From Streptococcus downei MFe28 (GTDB lineage: Bacteria; Bacillota; Bacilli; Lactobacillales; Streptococcaceae): a stretch of DNA of 64,000 nt. Both the position numbers and the translations under genes were made by a program. The notes under the pieces are model-generated. The model made no database searches, had not been told where the DNA came from, and saw only the letters and a program-made list of their open reading frames with translations. The stretch lies in the NCBI RefSeq assembly GCF_900459175.1, contig NZ_UHFA01000002.1:1240001-1304000 (forward strand), given 5' to 3'. This document shows positions 36,767 to 48,604 of this stretch, in pieces; position 1 is the stretch's first letter; the number at the start of each line of letters is the position of its first letter.

Positions 36767-37716
36767 TAGCAGTTATTGCCACAATTGTGGCCTCAACCCT
36801 TAGTTATGCGACCCCCTTGATTTTTACTTCTATCGGAGGAACTTTTTCCGAACGAGGTGGTATCGTTAATGTCGGCCTAGAAGGTATCATGGTTATGGGA
36901 GCCTTCTCGGGTGTTGTCTTTAACCTAACTTTCGCCGACCAGTTTGGGAAGGCTACGCCTTGGATAGCTTGCTTGGTTGCAGGTCTAGTTGGTTTGGTCT
37001 ATTCCTGCCTCCATGCCCTGGCTACCATTAACTTCCGAGCAGACCATGTCGTTTCAGGTACGGTCCTTAATTTGATTGCGCCATCCCTGGCGGTCTTTCT
37101 CTGTCGTTTCCTCTACAATGGTAATGGGCAAACGCCAACCATTAAGATCAACTTCAGTACCAGCTCCGTGCCAGTTCTGAAAGATATTCCTGTTCTAGGT
37201 CGAATTTTCTTCACCAACATTCCCTTCCTAGCCTATGTGGCCATTGTCTTTTCTTTCTTGGCCTACTTTATTATCTTTAAGACTCGCTTTGGTTTGCGCC
37301 TACGGTCTGTCGGTGAGCATCCCCAAGCTGCAGATACCTTAGGAATCAATGTTTCGCTAATGCGTTATGCTGGTGTCCTGATTTCAGGTTTCCTCGGTGG
37401 TGTCGGTGGTGCTGCCTATGTCCAACTGAATTCAAATAATTTCAGTATCGGTACCATCGTTGGACCTGGCTTTATCGCCCTGGCAGCCATGATTTTTGGT
37501 CGCTGGAATCCAATCGGAGCCATGGTGTCCAGTCTCTTCTTTGGGCTTCCTCAGTCCCTGGTCAACAGTACCAGCCAAATTCCATTTTTGGCCCATATCC
37601 CTGGACCTTACCTGAAAACCATTCCTTACATCATTACCATCCTAGTTTTGGCAGCCTTCTTTGGTAAGGCGGTTGCCCCTAAGGCTGATGGTGTCAATTA
37701 TATAAAATCCAAATAG
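36763..37716 (+). CDS. rnsD: Nucleoside ABC transporter permease 2
   Basis: 317-residue BPD_transp_2 permease: SIGGTFSERGGIVNVGLEG is the family signature and RLRSVGEHPQAADTLGI the coupling loop. Forms a heterodimer with RnsC. Last gene of the unit. Confidence 0.92.
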   Translation: MIAVIATIVASTLSYATPLIFTSIGGTFSERGGIVNVGLEGIMVMGAFSGVVFNLTFADQFGKATPWIACLVAGLVGLVYSCLHALATINFRADHVVSGTVLNLIAPSLAVFLCRFLYNGNGQTPTIKINFSTSSVPVLKDIPVLGRIFFTNIPFLAYVAIVFSFLAYFIIFKTRFGLRLRSVGEHPQAADTLGINVSLMRYAGVLISGFLGGVGGAAYVQLNSNNFSIGTIVGPGFIALAAMIFGRWNPIGAMVSSLFFGLPQSLVNSTSQIPFLAHIPGPYLKTIPYIITILVLAAFFGKAVAPKADGVNYIKSK

Positions 37717-37755
37717 GATAGCCGAGAGGAAGCTGGGACTTCCTAGTTTCTTCTC

Positions 37756-37791
37756 AAAAATAGAGAGTCATGAAGTGGCTCTCTATTTTTT
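37756..37791 (+). terminator. Terminator of the rns operon
   Basis: AAAATAGAGAGTC / GGCTCTCTATTTT with loop ATGAAGT, then T-rich. Confidence 0.9.
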
Positions 37792-37944
37792 GACCCTTTA
37801 TTTTATCGCCTGACCTAGGTGAACAATATCCCAAGCTCTCTTGTGATATTCTTGCTTTTTTCATCTATTTTTTAGCTTTTAACTGTGATAAAATATAGGT
37901 GAGATAAAGGAATCACGCATCTATAGAATTGGGAGTTTTTATAA

Positions 37945-40143
37945 ATGTTGAAGAATCAAATTACGGTTCATTTTCATACCAAAAATGAGCATTATCAGAA
38001 TTACAGTATGTGGAAGTGGTTGGATGGCTACTGGGGAGAGGATGCCTTCTTTAGTGGTCAAGATGATTTTGGCTTGGTTGGCCAAATCAACTACCCTTCG
38101 GAAAACTTTGTCCAACAGGTCAATCTTTTAGTCAAAACGACCGATTGGTCGTCACAAACCTGTGACTATGCCGTTAGACGCTTTTTAGGGGATGCCCCCA
38201 ATAATATTTGGATTATTGAGGGAGACAGCAATGTCTATTATTCCAAACAGGTGGCCCTGACTAGCCCTTTTTATAATGGAAGGGATAATACAGCCTTTGA
38301 TATGGGAATCAGAGCCAATGATTTTGACCACCGCTGGGCCTACCAAGGTTGGCTAGGTTTTCGTTACCAGAAGGAGAAGACTAAATTTAAACTTTGGTCT
38401 CCCTTAGCCGATCGGATTTACCTTTTGCTCTATCAAAATGACCAGGAGCCTGCCAAGATTATCCCCATGAAAAGGGGACATCGGGTTAATACCGACCACC
38501 ATGAATTAAATAATCAGGGGGTTTGGTCTGTCACAGTAGATGGTGATTTGAATGGCTGGTCTTACCAGTATCGCATCTACCACGAGGAAAATTTCTACCA
38601 GGATACCAGAGATCCCTATAGTAGGGCTCTGAGCTTGGATAACAAGAGGTCCTTAATTGCTTCTAATCAAGCCATGCGACCTGAAGGTTTCTCTGTAAAA
38701 CAGGACAAGGAGGCCGTCTGGCGGACTGATAATGCCTGCTCCGCAGTTATCTGTGAGATGCATATCAGAGATTTTACCAGCCACGCTTCGTCTGGCCTAG
38801 AGCAGTCCTTGCGGGGAACATTTTTAGGCGCCTGTCGCCACAATAGTCTAAACCCTGCAGGTCATCCAACAGGCATTGATTATATCAAGTCCATGGGCTA
38901 TTCATATGTTCAGTTGCAACCCATATTTGACCACCATAAGACCTACTCCGATAAGGGAAAACTTCTCTATAATTGGGGCTATGACCCAGAAAACTACAAT
39001 GTTCCTGATCGCCAGTTTGCCTTTGATCAAGAAGACCCGCTGGCACCCATCCTAGAATTTAAAGAGATGGTGCAGACCTATCATGATGCCGGTATTGGGG
39101 TGATCATGGATGTGGTCTATAACCACACTTATTCCTCCTATAATTCACCATTTCAACTTTCCTCACCTTATTATTACTATCGGATGCATAATGACGGTTC
39201 CTTCCAAGATGGCTCTGGTTGTGGCAATGAGATGGCTAGTGAGAAGGAGATGTTCCGTAAATATATGTTGGACTCAATTCTCTACTGGGTTGAGGAGTTC
39301 AATATTGATGGTTTTCGTTTCGATTTAATGGGGCTCCACGATGTCGCCACCATGAACCTGATCCGCGATACCTTGGACGGCATTGATTCGAGAATTCTCG
39401 TCTACGGTGAGGGTTGGGATATGGGCGTCGGCCTTCCCTTCAAGCAGAAGGCTAGCAAGGCCAATGCTGACCAGATGCCGAGAATTGCCTTCTTCAATGA
39501 TAACGCAAGGGATGCCGTCAAGGGGCGTGAGGTCTATGGGGATATTGAGGCAGGTTTTGTCTCAGGAGCTCCATTGGAATGGGAGGTCTCTCAAGCTCTC
39601 ATTGGCAGTCAGGCCTTTGCTCCCTACCTCATGCCTGGACAGGTCTTAAATTATATCGAAGCGCATGACAACTATAACCTCCATGATCTGCTCAAGGTTC
39701 TCCACCCAGATGACGGTAAAGAAGATAGGAAGGCCAGAGTCTATCTGGCTAATGCCCTAAATTTGTCCATGCAGGGACTGTGTTTTATGCAGTTGGGTCA
39801 AGAATTTATGCGAAGCAAGCTTTACCCAACTGGTCAAAATGGAGAAATAACCGAAGGAGATTACTTGCGGGCTAGCAATAGCTATAATGCCCCAGATAGC
39901 GTTAACAGTCTTGATTGGTCCTTAGTCAGCGAACATCAGGATCTCATCAAAAAAATTAAAAAACTTGTTAGTTTTAAAAAAAGCGGACGACTACTTTCAC
40001 AAACACGGTATGAAGATATAATTCACAATGAAACTATTGAAGAAAACGGATATTGTTCGGGAATTGTTAAAGTTTCTATTGAAAAACCAGAAAAAACTAG
40101 CTTTATCTTTAATAATCATGAAAAATCTTTCGAATCCTACTGA
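37945..40143 (+). CDS. pulA: Type I pullulanase (glycogen debranching)
   Basis: Hydrolyses alpha-1,6 branches of glycogen/maltodextrin. 732 residues. N-terminal starch-binding-like region (about 1-130), CBM48 (about 135-230), then GH13 core with YNWGYDPENYNVPD, DVVYNHT, nucleophile D460 (GFRFDLMG), acid/base E489 (YGEGWD) and D575 (EAHDN). There is no signal peptide or LPXTG, so it is cytoplasmic, unlike surface pullulanase SpuA of pneumococcus. Its place upstream of glgB is as in S. mutans. A strong hairpin separates it from glgB. Confidence 0.93.
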   Translation: MLKNQITVHFHTKNEHYQNYSMWKWLDGYWGEDAFFSGQDDFGLVGQINYPSENFVQQVNLLVKTTDWSSQTCDYAVRRFLGDAPNNIWIIEGDSNVYYSKQVALTSPFYNGRDNTAFDMGIRANDFDHRWAYQGWLGFRYQKEKTKFKLWSPLADRIYLLLYQNDQEPAKIIPMKRGHRVNTDHHELNNQGVWSVTVDGDLNGWSYQYRIYHEENFYQDTRDPYSRALSLDNKRSLIASNQAMRPEGFSVKQDKEAVWRTDNACSAVICEMHIRDFTSHASSGLEQSLRGTFLGACRHNSLNPAGHPTGIDYIKSMGYSYVQLQPIFDHHKTYSDKGKLLYNWGYDPENYNVPDRQFAFDQEDPLAPILEFKEMVQTYHDAGIGVIMDVVYNHTYSSYNSPFQLSSPYYYYRMHNDGSFQDGSGCGNEMASEKEMFRKYMLDSILYWVEEFNIDGFRFDLMGLHDVATMNLIRDTLDGIDSRILVYGEGWDMGVGLPFKQKASKANADQMPRIAFFNDNARDAVKGREVYGDIEAGFVSGAPLEWEVSQALIGSQAFAPYLMPGQVLNYIEAHDNYNLHDLLKVLHPDDGKEDRKARVYLANALNLSMQGLCFMQLGQEFMRSKLYPTGQNGEITEGDYLRASNSYNAPDSVNSLDWSLVSEHQDLIKKIKKLVSFKKSGRLLSQTRYEDIIHNETIEENGYCSGIVKVSIEKPEKTSFIFNNHEKSFESY

Positions 40144-40230
40144 CAAAGTTAATTGTTTATGTTAAAATAAAGTTAATAATTGAAAGGCTAATAATCTTTA
40201 CGTTTGTTAGTTTTTGGTCGTTGACAATTC

Positions 40231-40262
40231 AAGCAACCTTTTTGTGAGGTTGCTTTTATTTT
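40231..40262 (+). terminator. Strong hairpin between pulA and glgB
   Basis: 9-bp perfect stem AAGCAACCT / AGGTTGCTT with a 7-nt loop and TTATTTTTAT tail. It ends pulA transcripts, or acts as an attenuator if the glg genes are read from pulA. A TTGACA at 40221-40226 precedes it, but no well-spaced -10 is visible. Confidence 0.8.
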
Positions 40263-40293
40263 TATACAGAAATAGCAAAAGGCGGGTGAAAGG

Positions 40294-42174
40294 ATGACAA
40301 AAGATTTAGAACTCTATACATTCGGGACTGGTGAAAATTTTCACCTACAAGATTACTTGGGTGTCCATCGAGAAAAGGATGGGGGTTACAGTTTTAGGGT
40401 CTGGGCTCCTCATGCTGAGCACGTCCAAGTCATTGGGGATTTTACAGGATGGTTTGATGCCCCTCTAGATATGGTCATGAATCAGGCTGGTGTCTGGGAG
40501 GCAGAAACTGATAAGGCTGAAGAAGGTCAAATCTACAAATATTTGGTTAAGCGTCGTGGTGGTCAGCTTGTTGAGAAGATTGACCCTTGTGCCCTATATT
40601 TGGAAGATCGACCAGGAACAGGGGCTATTATCAAGACCTTTGAGGAAAAGAAGTGGAAGGATAGCCTCTGGATGGGACGGCGCAAACGCTTCGGCTTCAA
40701 GGAACGTCCTGTCAATATCTATGAAGTTCATTCTAGCTCTTGGAAATTAGGGCCTGATGGCCAGCTTTTAACCTTCAAGGATTTAACCAAGGACCTAATT
40801 CCTTATCTGGTTGAGATGAACTATACCCATGTCGAATTCATGCCCTTGATGGCTCATCCCTTGGGAATGTCATGGGGTTACCAATTGATGGGTTATTTTG
40901 CCTTTGAGCACACCTATGGCAAGCCTGGGGAATTCCAAGACTTTGTCGAAGCTTGTCACCTCAATAATATTGGGGTCATTGTTGACTGGGTTCCAGGTCA
41001 CTTCACCCAGAATGATGATGCTCTGGCTTATTTTGATGGCACACCGACCTTTGAATATGCGGATAGCGACAGGGCCCACAATCGCCGTTGGGGCGCCCTC
41101 AATTTCGACCTCGGTAAGAATCAAGTCCAATCCTTCTTGATTTCAAGTGCCATGTATTGGATTGAGCAGTACCATATTGACGGAATAAGGGTAGATGCCG
41201 TTAGCAATATGCTCTATCGTGACTATGATGATGGCCCATGGACTCCTAATGTCTTTGGTGGCAATCGAGACCTAGAAGGTTTCAACTTCTTGCAAAAGTT
41301 GAACGGGGTTATTCATTACAATCATCCTAATGTTATGATGATTGCAGAAGAGTCCACGGCTGCAACCCCAATCACAGCTCCAATAGAGTCTGGTGGCCTT
41401 TCCTTTGACTACAAGTGGAATATGGGCTGGATGAATGATACCCTCAAGTTCTTTGAAGAGGATCCTATTTATCGTCAGTATGATTTTAATCTCATTACCT
41501 TTAGCTTCATGTATGCTTTTTCTGAGAACTTTATTCTACCTTTTTCTCACGATGAAGTAGTTCATGGCAAGAAGAGCCTCATGCACAAGATGTGGGGAGA
41601 CCGTTACAATCAATTTGCTGGTCTGCGGTGTCTTTATGCTTATCAGATGTGCCATCCAGGTAAGAAATTACTCTTTATGGGGTCTGAATTTGGTCAGTTT
41701 TTAGAATGGAAGTACGACTATCAGCTTGAGTGGGGAAACTTAGAAGATAAGCTCAATCATCAAATGCAGCATTATACTTCCGAGTTGAATCAATTTTACA
41801 AGGATTATAAAGCTCTTTGGCAGATTGATGATTCTTATGACGGCATTGAAATTATTGATGCAGATAATACAGCGGAATCTATTCTTTCCTTTATCAGGCG
41901 TGATAAGAAGGGGAATCTTCTGGTTTGTGTTTTCAATATGGCGCCGGTTGAACGCAAGGAATTTACGATTGGTGTTCCTGTATCTGGACTCTATGAAGAA
42001 GTTTTCAATACTGAATTAGAGGAATTCGGCGGTGTCTGGAAGGAGAAAAATCCTGAAACGAAGACTCGAACAGGACTTTGGAAGGATTATCAGCAGACCC
42101 TTACCTTTACTATGCCAGCGTTAGGAGCTAGTATTTGGCGCGTGAAAAGACACGCAAGAAAAAATTCGGATTAA
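40294..42174 (+). CDS. glgB: 1,4-alpha-glucan branching enzyme
   Basis: Moves alpha-1,4 chains to alpha-1,6 branch points in glycogen. 626 residues: CBM48 (about 18-105, [19 protein letters not shown]), GH13 core with nucleophile D301 ([11 protein letters not shown]), catalytic Glu in MIAEEST (352/353) and HDEVVHGK. The Shine-Dalgarno is unusual: GGTGAAAGG runs right up to the ATG, so initiation may be weak. First gene of glgBCDAP. Confidence 0.95.
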   Translation: MTKDLELYTFGTGENFHLQDYLGVHREKDGGYSFRVWAPHAEHVQVIGDFTGWFDAPLDMVMNQAGVWEAETDKAEEGQIYKYLVKRRGGQLVEKIDPCALYLEDRPGTGAIIKTFEEKKWKDSLWMGRRKRFGFKERPVNIYEVHSSSWKLGPDGQLLTFKDLTKDLIPYLVEMNYTHVEFMPLMAHPLGMSWGYQLMGYFAFEHTYGKPGEFQDFVEACHLNNIGVIVDWVPGHFTQNDDALAYFDGTPTFEYADSDRAHNRRWGALNFDLGKNQVQSFLISSAMYWIEQYHIDGIRVDAVSNMLYRDYDDGPWTPNVFGGNRDLEGFNFLQKLNGVIHYNHPNVMMIAEESTAATPITAPIESGGLSFDYKWNMGWMNDTLKFFEEDPIYRQYDFNLITFSFMYAFSENFILPFSHDEVVHGKKSLMHKMWGDRYNQFAGLRCLYAYQMCHPGKKLLFMGSEFGQFLEWKYDYQLEWGNLEDKLNHQMQHYTSELNQFYKDYKALWQIDDSYDGIEIIDADNTAESILSFIRRDKKGNLLVCVFNMAPVERKEFTIGVPVSGLYEEVFNTELEEFGGVWKEKNPETKTRTGLWKDYQQTLTFTMPALGASIWRVKRHARKNSD

Positions 42175-42244
42175 TAATATGAGGCCTGCTCAATGGTCGT
42201 AGGTTCAAATAATTTAATCATCATTAATGGAAGGAGTTTTCTAT

Positions 42245-43384
42245 ATGAAAAATGAAATGTTAGCACTTATCTTGGCAGGCGGTCAAGGTACACGTTTGGG
42301 TAAGTTGACCCAAAGTATTGCAAAGCCAGCTGTCCAATTTGGGGGCCGTTATCGAATTATCGACTTTGCCCTTTCCAACTGTGCTAATTCCGGTATCAAT
42401 AATGTTGGTGTCATCACTCAGTACCAACCCTTAGCCCTCAATAGCCATATTGGTAATGGTTCTGCTTGGGGATTGGATGGCATTGACAGTGGTGCAACTA
42501 TCCTTCAGCCATACTCAGCAACGGAAGGTAATCGCTGGTTCCAAGGGACTAGCCATGCTATCTATCAAAATATTGATTACATTGACAGCATGAATCCCGA
42601 ATATGTCTTAATTTTGTCGGGTGACCATATCTATAAGATGGATTATGATGACATGTTGCAAACCCATAAAGATAATTTAGCTAGTTTGACTGTTGCTGTC
42701 ATTGATGTTCCGCTTAAGGAAGCAAGCCGTTTTGGTATTATGAATACTGATACCAATGATCGTATTGTTGAATTTGAAGAGAAACCTGAGCATCCTAAAT
42801 CAACCAAAGCGTCAATGGGAATTTACATTTTTGATTGGAAGAAATTACGAGAAATGCTTCTAGATGCCCAAAAGAATGATATTGATATGTCTGACTTTGG
42901 TAAGAATGTTATTCCTGCTTACTTAGAACAAGGTGAGCCTGTTTATACTTACAACTTTTCAGGCTACTGGAAGGATGTTGGAACCATTGACTCCCTTTGG
43001 GAAGCCAATATGGAGTATATTGGTGAAGATAATGCGCTCCATAGCCGTGACCGTAGCTGGAAGATATATTCTAAGAATTTGATTGCTCCGCCGAACTTCA
43101 TTACGGAACAAGCTCAAGTGGCAGATTCCTTAATTGTTGACGGTTGTGTTGTTTCCGGAAGGGTTGACCACTCCATCCTTTCAACCAGCGTTAAGGTCGA
43201 AGAAGGTGTTGAAATTAAGGACAGTTTCATCATGAGTGGTGCCACCATTAAGAAGGGGGCTAAGATTACTCGGGCCATTGTCGGTGAAGGAGCTGTCATT
43301 GGCGAAAATGTTGTCATCGATGGTAGCGATGAGGTTCAAGTAGTGGGTTATAACGAAGTAGTGGGGGTTCCAAATGAAGATTGA
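42245..43384 (+). CDS. glgC: Glucose-1-phosphate adenylyltransferase, catalytic subunit
   Basis: Makes ADP-glucose from glucose-1-P and ATP. 379 residues. [14 protein letters not shown] nucleotide-binding motif, [11 protein letters not shown], the substrate region [11 protein letters not shown], and a C-terminal left-handed beta-helix. RBS AAGGAG sets the ATG at 42245; the upstream ATG at 42227 precedes the RBS. It overlaps glgD by 11 nt. Confidence 0.96.
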   Translation: MKNEMLALILAGGQGTRLGKLTQSIAKPAVQFGGRYRIIDFALSNCANSGINNVGVITQYQPLALNSHIGNGSAWGLDGIDSGATILQPYSATEGNRWFQGTSHAIYQNIDYIDSMNPEYVLILSGDHIYKMDYDDMLQTHKDNLASLTVAVIDVPLKEASRFGIMNTDTNDRIVEFEEKPEHPKSTKASMGIYIFDWKKLREMLLDAQKNDIDMSDFGKNVIPAYLEQGEPVYTYNFSGYWKDVGTIDSLWEANMEYIGEDNALHSRDRSWKIYSKNLIAPPNFITEQAQVADSLIVDGCVVSGRVDHSILSTSVKVEEGVEIKDSFIMSGATIKKGAKITRAIVGEGAVIGENVVIDGSDEVQVVGYNEVVGVPNED

Positions 43385-44507
43385 TAAGTATTCTGCCATT
43401 TTAGGTAATGCAGTTGGCTACCATGATATGGGTAAATTGACTGAAAATCGGCCATTGGCTAGTCTGCCCTTTGACGGGAAATATCGTCTCTTGGACTTTC
43501 AGCTGTCCAGTTTAGCCAATGCAGGTATCCGTAGTGTTTATGGCATTTTCCGAGGTCAAAATATCCGCTCCATTTTTGACCATATTCGATCAGGTCGTGA
43601 GTGGGGGCTCAACACTCTTTTGAGTCATTATTTCCTTGGTTTCTATGAAAATGATGATCAAACCCATATTTCCGATTCAGATTATTATGGTCAAATTTTA
43701 ACCTATCTCAAACGAGCCAACTCAGACCAGACTGTTTATATGTCAAGTGACATCCTCTGCAATATTAATCTGCAACAGGTTATCCATCTCCACAATGTCA
43801 ATCATCAGGAAGTGACAGTGGTTTATAAAAAGGTTCCTAAGGACCATATCTCTGAGGCTAATGAAATCTTGCAAATTGACGAGACTGACCATGTGACAGG
43901 AAAGTTGGACTTAGCCAATGTCCAAGAGCCTGTGCCTATGTCTGCTGACATCTTTGTGGTCAATACACCTTGGTTGATTGAACAACTGGAAAAGGAAGCC
44001 AAGCAAGAACGTCCAAGAAAAATTCGTTACCTCTTACGTGATCTCTTAGTTGAGGCAGGAGCCTTGGCCTTTGAACACACAGGCTATCTCTCCAATATCA
44101 GCTCAGTTAAGTCCTATTATGATGCGAATATGGATATGCTGGATTCACAAAAGTTCTATGCTCTCTTCTATAGTAACCAAAAGGTTTATACTAAGGTCAA
44201 AAACGAAGAAGCCAGCTACTTTGCACCAAGCTCAGACGTTAAGCGTTCCCAATTGGCCTCGGGTTCAATCATCAAGGGTAGTGTCCAACATTCCATCGTT
44301 TCTCGGTCCTGCTATATTGATGAAAATGCCAAGGTCAGTGATTCGGTTATTTTCCCTAAGGTTAAGATTGGTCAAGGAGCTGTTCTGGAGCACGTTATTG
44401 TTGACAAGACGGTTACAGTTCCTGCAGGAGTCACCTTGCGGGGAAGTGCGGATAATCCATTAGTTATTGGTAAGGGACAGGAAGTTACTGGAGATATTAT
44501 TCAATGA
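43374..44507 (+). CDS. glgD: Glucose-1-phosphate adenylyltransferase, GlgD subunit
   Basis: 377-residue paralog of GlgC that forms the Firmicute GlgC/GlgD complex. The N-terminal GGGQGTR-type catalytic motif is missing (it reads [19 protein letters not shown]), so it is likely a regulatory or stabilising subunit. The beta-helix C-terminal half is kept. It overlaps both neighbours. Confidence 0.95.
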   Translation: MKIDKYSAILGNAVGYHDMGKLTENRPLASLPFDGKYRLLDFQLSSLANAGIRSVYGIFRGQNIRSIFDHIRSGREWGLNTLLSHYFLGFYENDDQTHISDSDYYGQILTYLKRANSDQTVYMSSDILCNINLQQVIHLHNVNHQEVTVVYKKVPKDHISEANEILQIDETDHVTGKLDLANVQEPVPMSADIFVVNTPWLIEQLEKEAKQERPRKIRYLLRDLLVEAGALAFEHTGYLSNISSVKSYYDANMDMLDSQKFYALFYSNQKVYTKVKNEEASYFAPSSDVKRSQLASGSIIKGSVQHSIVSRSCYIDENAKVSDSVIFPKVKIGQGAVLEHVIVDKTVTVPAGVTLRGSADNPLVIGKGQEVTGDIIQ

Positions 44508-45937
44508 AAATCATGTTTGTAGCAGCAGAAGGAGCACCTTTTGCAAAAACCGGAGGCTTGGGTGATGTCATCGGAGCCCTACCTAAGTCACTTGTAAAAA
44601 AGGGGCATGAGGTTGCGGTTGTCCTACCCTATTATGATGTGGTAGACAGTAAGTTTGGTGACCACGTCGAAGATGTCATGTATTACTTTACCAATGTCGG
44701 TTGGCGCCACCAATATGTCGGTGTCAAGAAACTGGTCAAAGATGGGGTGGCCTTCTATTTCTTAGATAATCAGTCCTATTTCTTCCGTGGCCATGTCTAT
44801 GGTGATTGGGATGATGGGGAACGCTTTGCCTTCTTCCAATTGGCAGCCCTTGAACTGATGGAAAAGATTGACTTTATTCCTGATATTCTCCATGTCCACG
44901 ATTATCACACAGCCATGATTCCTTTCCTCCTCAAGGAAAAGTATCATTGGATTGAAGCCTACCGTAATATCCGGACCGTGTTCACTATTCATAATATTGA
45001 ATTTCAAGGCCAGTTTGACTCAGGAATTCTCTGGGATCTCTTTGGCGTCGGTTATGAGCGTTATGCCGATGGGACCTTGCGCTGGAATGATTGCCTCAAC
45101 TGGATGAAGGCAGCAGTCCTTTATGCCGACCGTGTGACGACAGTTTCTCCATCCTATGCCCAAGAAATTATGACACCAGAATTTGGTAAGGGCCTGGATC
45201 AAATTATGCGGATGGAGTCTGGCAAGATTTCTGGTATCGTCAATGGGATTGATGCTGAACTCTTTGATCCAATGACAGACCAATACTTGGATGCCCCATT
45301 TTCGCTTGAGGATTTATCAGGCAAGGCGGTTAATAAGGCTAAGTTGCAAGAACGGCTGGGCTTGCCCGTCAGGGATGATATCCCTTTGATTGGGATTGTA
45401 TCTCGCCTAACTGATCAGAAGGGCTTCTCCTTGGTCGTTAGTGAGCTTCAGCATATCCTGCAGTTCGATTTACAAATTGTTGTACTTGGAACTGGTTATG
45501 CCGACTATGAAAATGGTTTCTCCTGGTTTGCTGGCCAGTACCCTGATAAGATTTCCACCAACATAACCTTTAACCTGGGTCTGGCACAACAGATCTATGG
45601 GGCAAGCGATCTCTTTCTCATGCCGTCTGCCTTTGAGCCTTGTGGCCTTTCACAAATGATGGCCATGAGATATGGTAGTCTTCCTCTTGTTCATGAAGTT
45701 GGAGGACTAAAAGATACCGTTCAAGCTTATGATGAAGTCAATCATAGTGGGACCGGCTTTTCCTTCCATGGTTTTTCAGGTTATTTAATGACCAATACCC
45801 TAAAATATGCCTTAGAGACATACTTTAATCGTCAGGATGACTGGAAGATGCTCCAAAAGAACGCTATGTCTCAGGACTTCTCTTGGGACACAGCTAGTGG
45901 GGCTTACGACCATTTATACCACGAATTATATTCTTAA
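44504..45937 (+). CDS. glgA: Glycogen synthase (ADP-glucose type)
   Basis: GT5 enzyme adding glucose from ADP-glucose. 477 residues; N-terminal [15 protein letters not shown] binds ADP-glucose, and [14 protein letters not shown] near the C-terminus is the catalytic E-x7-E region. Starts within the glgD stop (ATGA). Confidence 0.96.
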   Translation: MKIMFVAAEGAPFAKTGGLGDVIGALPKSLVKKGHEVAVVLPYYDVVDSKFGDHVEDVMYYFTNVGWRHQYVGVKKLVKDGVAFYFLDNQSYFFRGHVYGDWDDGERFAFFQLAALELMEKIDFIPDILHVHDYHTAMIPFLLKEKYHWIEAYRNIRTVFTIHNIEFQGQFDSGILWDLFGVGYERYADGTLRWNDCLNWMKAAVLYADRVTTVSPSYAQEIMTPEFGKGLDQIMRMESGKISGIVNGIDAELFDPMTDQYLDAPFSLEDLSGKAVNKAKLQERLGLPVRDDIPLIGIVSRLTDQKGFSLVVSELQHILQFDLQIVVLGTGYADYENGFSWFAGQYPDKISTNITFNLGLAQQIYGASDLFLMPSAFEPCGLSQMMAMRYGSLPLVHEVGGLKDTVQAYDEVNHSGTGFSFHGFSGYLMTNTLKYALETYFNRQDDWKMLQKNAMSQDFSWDTASGAYDHLYHELYS

Positions 45938-45962
45938 TATATAGTGAAGAAGGCGTTTAACA

Positions 45963-48359
45963 ATGACACTAAGTAAAGACCAATTTATTCGCGACTTTAA
46001 AGATACCCTCCATGAAGAGCAGTTGATTAAGGTTTCAGATGCCACACCGACCGAACTCTTTGCAGCCCTGGCTAAGGTCATTCGAAAATATTACACGCCC
46101 CTGTGGTTGGAGCGTAATCGTAGTTTGACAGCCAATAAGGAGAAGATTGCCTATTACTTCTCTATTGAGTTTTTGCCAGGACGGATGTTGGAGACCAACT
46201 TACTTAATCTTGGTATTTTGGATGTCGTTAAAGAAGGCTTTGCTGAACTAGGTGTTGATTTTGAAAATGTCAAGAATGCCGAACACGATATGGCCCTAGG
46301 GAATGGTGGCCTTGGTCGCTTGGCTGCGGCATTTATGGATTCTTTGGCGACAACTGGCTATCCAGGTTTTGGTAATGGTCTTCGTTATCGCTATGGTCTC
46401 TTCAAACAAAAGATTATTGATGGTTATCAGGTAGAATTGCCCGATGATTGGTTTGGTAGTCTGGGTAATGTCTGGGAAATTCGCAAGGAGCATGATGCTG
46501 TAGATGTCCGCCTGTTTGGTGATGTTTATCTGGAGCAAAATCAAGAAGGAAATCTGGTACCGACCTATCAGAATAGCCAGGTGCTCAGGGCTGTCCCTTA
46601 TGATGTGCCTCAGATTGGTTTCCAAAATGATACGATTAATAACTTGCGTCTCTGGGATGTCGAAATTCCTGAGGATCAGGAGACTCTCTATCCAAGCCTA
46701 GAATCTCGCCGTGCCATTCAGGATATTACGGCCATCCTTTATCCGGATGATTCGACTCTTGAAGGGAAGCAATTGCGCCTGATTCAAGAGTATTTCATGA
46801 CTAGTGCAGGCTTGCAAACCATCATTAAACACTATCTCAAGCAAGGCACGCCTCTGGAAGACATTTATAAGAAGGTTTCTGTCCATATCAATGATACCCA
46901 CCCTGCGGTCGCGCCTGCCGAGTTTATGCGGCTCTTGGTTGATGACTATGGTCTAGAATGGGATGCCGCCTGGAAGGCGACGGTTAATACCATGAGCTAC
47001 ACCAACCATACCATTATGTCGGAAGCCCTAGAAAAATGGGATGCTGAGCTCTTTAAGAAGGTTCTGCCTCGGGTGTATCAAATCATCTTGGAGATTGATA
47101 ACCGTTTTGTAGCTGAGTTAGGTAAGGCTGGTTACGATGCTCACCTTGTTAACAACACCCGCATTGTTAAAGATGACCAAATTCACATGGCCAATCTGGC
47201 TATTATTGGTGGCCACTCTGTGAATGGGGTTGCTAAATTGCATACGGAGCTCCTAAAAGAAGATACCCTGAGGAGTTTCTATAAGCTCTATCCAGAAAAG
47301 TTCAATAATAAGACCAATGGGATTGTCCCTCGTCGCTGGACCCAGATTGCAGCACCAGAGTTATCTAGTGCTATTGACCAGTTTATCGGAGACGACTGGC
47401 GGAGTCATATCCACTCCTTGGGTGGTCTTGAGACCTACCTAGATGATCAACAAGCCCTCGAAACTTTCTATCAAGTTAAGAAGGATGCCAAGGAGCGTCT
47501 GGCTAATTATATTAAGGAAACAACTGGTTTCCAAGTATCAACAGATGCTATCTTCGATGTTCAGGTCAAACGACTTCATGCCTATAAACGCCAACTTCTC
47601 AATCTTCTTCATATCATCAAACTTTATCTGGATTTAAAAGACAATCCAGACAAGGATATGGTTCCTCGTGTCTTTATTTTCGGGGCTAAGGCGGCACCGG
47701 GTTACCATTTTGCCAAGTCTGTTATTAAGGTTATCAATGAACTGGCCAACCTCATCAATAATGATGACAGTTTGCAAGGCAAGCTCCATCTTTTCTTCCT
47801 GGAAAACTATAATGTTAGCCTGGCTGAATTGATTATTCCAGCAGCCGATGTCTCTGAGCAGATTTCTCTGGCTTCCAAGGAAGCTTCGGGGACCTCAAAT
47901 ATGAAGTTCATGATGACAGGAGCCATTACTCTAGCGACTCTTGACGGGGCTAATATTGAAATTAAGGATGAAGTAGGGGATGACAATATCGTCATCTTTG
48001 GTATGGATAAGGATGCCGTCTATGACCATTATCGCCTGAATGATTATCATTCACGTGACCTCTATGAAAATGATCCAATCATCCACCGAGTAATTGACAG
48101 TTTTGTTAATGGCACCATTCCAAACATTCAAAGTGAAGGTATGGAAATCTATGAAGCCTTGATTCAACACAATGACGAATACTTCCTGCTGGAAGACTTC
48201 CATTCTTACGTTAAGGCTCAAGAGAAGATTGGTCGTCTCTATCGTGATAAGAAGAAGTGGGCTCGGATTAGTTTGACAAATATTGCCAAGTCCCACAAGT
48301 TTACTGCCGATGATACCATCGAACAATACGCCAAAGAAATTTGGGAACTAAAAAAGTAG
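45963..48359 (+). CDS. glgP: Glycogen / maltodextrin phosphorylase
   Basis: Pyridoxal-phosphate enzyme releasing glucose-1-P from glycogen ends. 798 residues; NGGLGRLAAAFMDS at the N-terminal active site and the PLP lysine in EASGTSNMKFMMTGA (about residue 645). 25 nt after glgA. With phosphoglucomutase (60094) it feeds glycolysis. Confidence 0.96.
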   Translation: MTLSKDQFIRDFKDTLHEEQLIKVSDATPTELFAALAKVIRKYYTPLWLERNRSLTANKEKIAYYFSIEFLPGRMLETNLLNLGILDVVKEGFAELGVDFENVKNAEHDMALGNGGLGRLAAAFMDSLATTGYPGFGNGLRYRYGLFKQKIIDGYQVELPDDWFGSLGNVWEIRKEHDAVDVRLFGDVYLEQNQEGNLVPTYQNSQVLRAVPYDVPQIGFQNDTINNLRLWDVEIPEDQETLYPSLESRRAIQDITAILYPDDSTLEGKQLRLIQEYFMTSAGLQTIIKHYLKQGTPLEDIYKKVSVHINDTHPAVAPAEFMRLLVDDYGLEWDAAWKATVNTMSYTNHTIMSEALEKWDAELFKKVLPRVYQIILEIDNRFVAELGKAGYDAHLVNNTRIVKDDQIHMANLAIIGGHSVNGVAKLHTELLKEDTLRSFYKLYPEKFNNKTNGIVPRRWTQIAAPELSSAIDQFIGDDWRSHIHSLGGLETYLDDQQALETFYQVKKDAKERLANYIKETTGFQVSTDAIFDVQVKRLHAYKRQLLNLLHIIKLYLDLKDNPDKDMVPRVFIFGAKAAPGYHFAKSVIKVINELANLINNDDSLQGKLHLFFLENYNVSLAELIIPAADVSEQISLASKEASGTSNMKFMMTGAITLATLDGANIEIKDEVGDDNIVIFGMDKDAVYDHYRLNDYHSRDLYENDPIIHRVIDSFVNGTIPNIQSEGMEIYEALIQHNDEYFLLEDFHSYVKAQEKIGRLYRDKKKWARISLTNIAKSHKFTADDTIEQYAKEIWELKK

Positions 48360-48503
48360 TGGGTTGAAAAGCTTAGCATTTGAAGAGTTGGAGACAATGG
48401 TGATGACAAGATTGTCATTTTTACGGTCTTATTTCTGTACGGTTGATTTTGCCACTTTTCCTAACAATGTAAGCTACACAGTGGGTGATAAGAGAATATA
48501 GTT

Positions 48504-48532
48504 GAGAGAATCGGATGGATTCTCTCTTTTTT
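48504..48532 (+). terminator. Terminator of the glg operon
   Basis: 9-bp stem GAGAGAATC / GATTCTCTC, loop GGATG, six T. Confidence 0.92.
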
Positions 48533-48604
48533 AGTGTTCAGGGCAGGCAGTATCTTGATTTCAAAAGTGCCAAAGTTTTTTGAAATCTGTATTTACAAAC
48601 CATT

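Noticed and set aside
36763..37716. Defence, toxin-antitoxin or prophage genes anywhere in the window
   Set aside because: Every sizeable gene belongs to a recognised housekeeping, transport or surface family. I found no nuclease, integrase or toxin pair.
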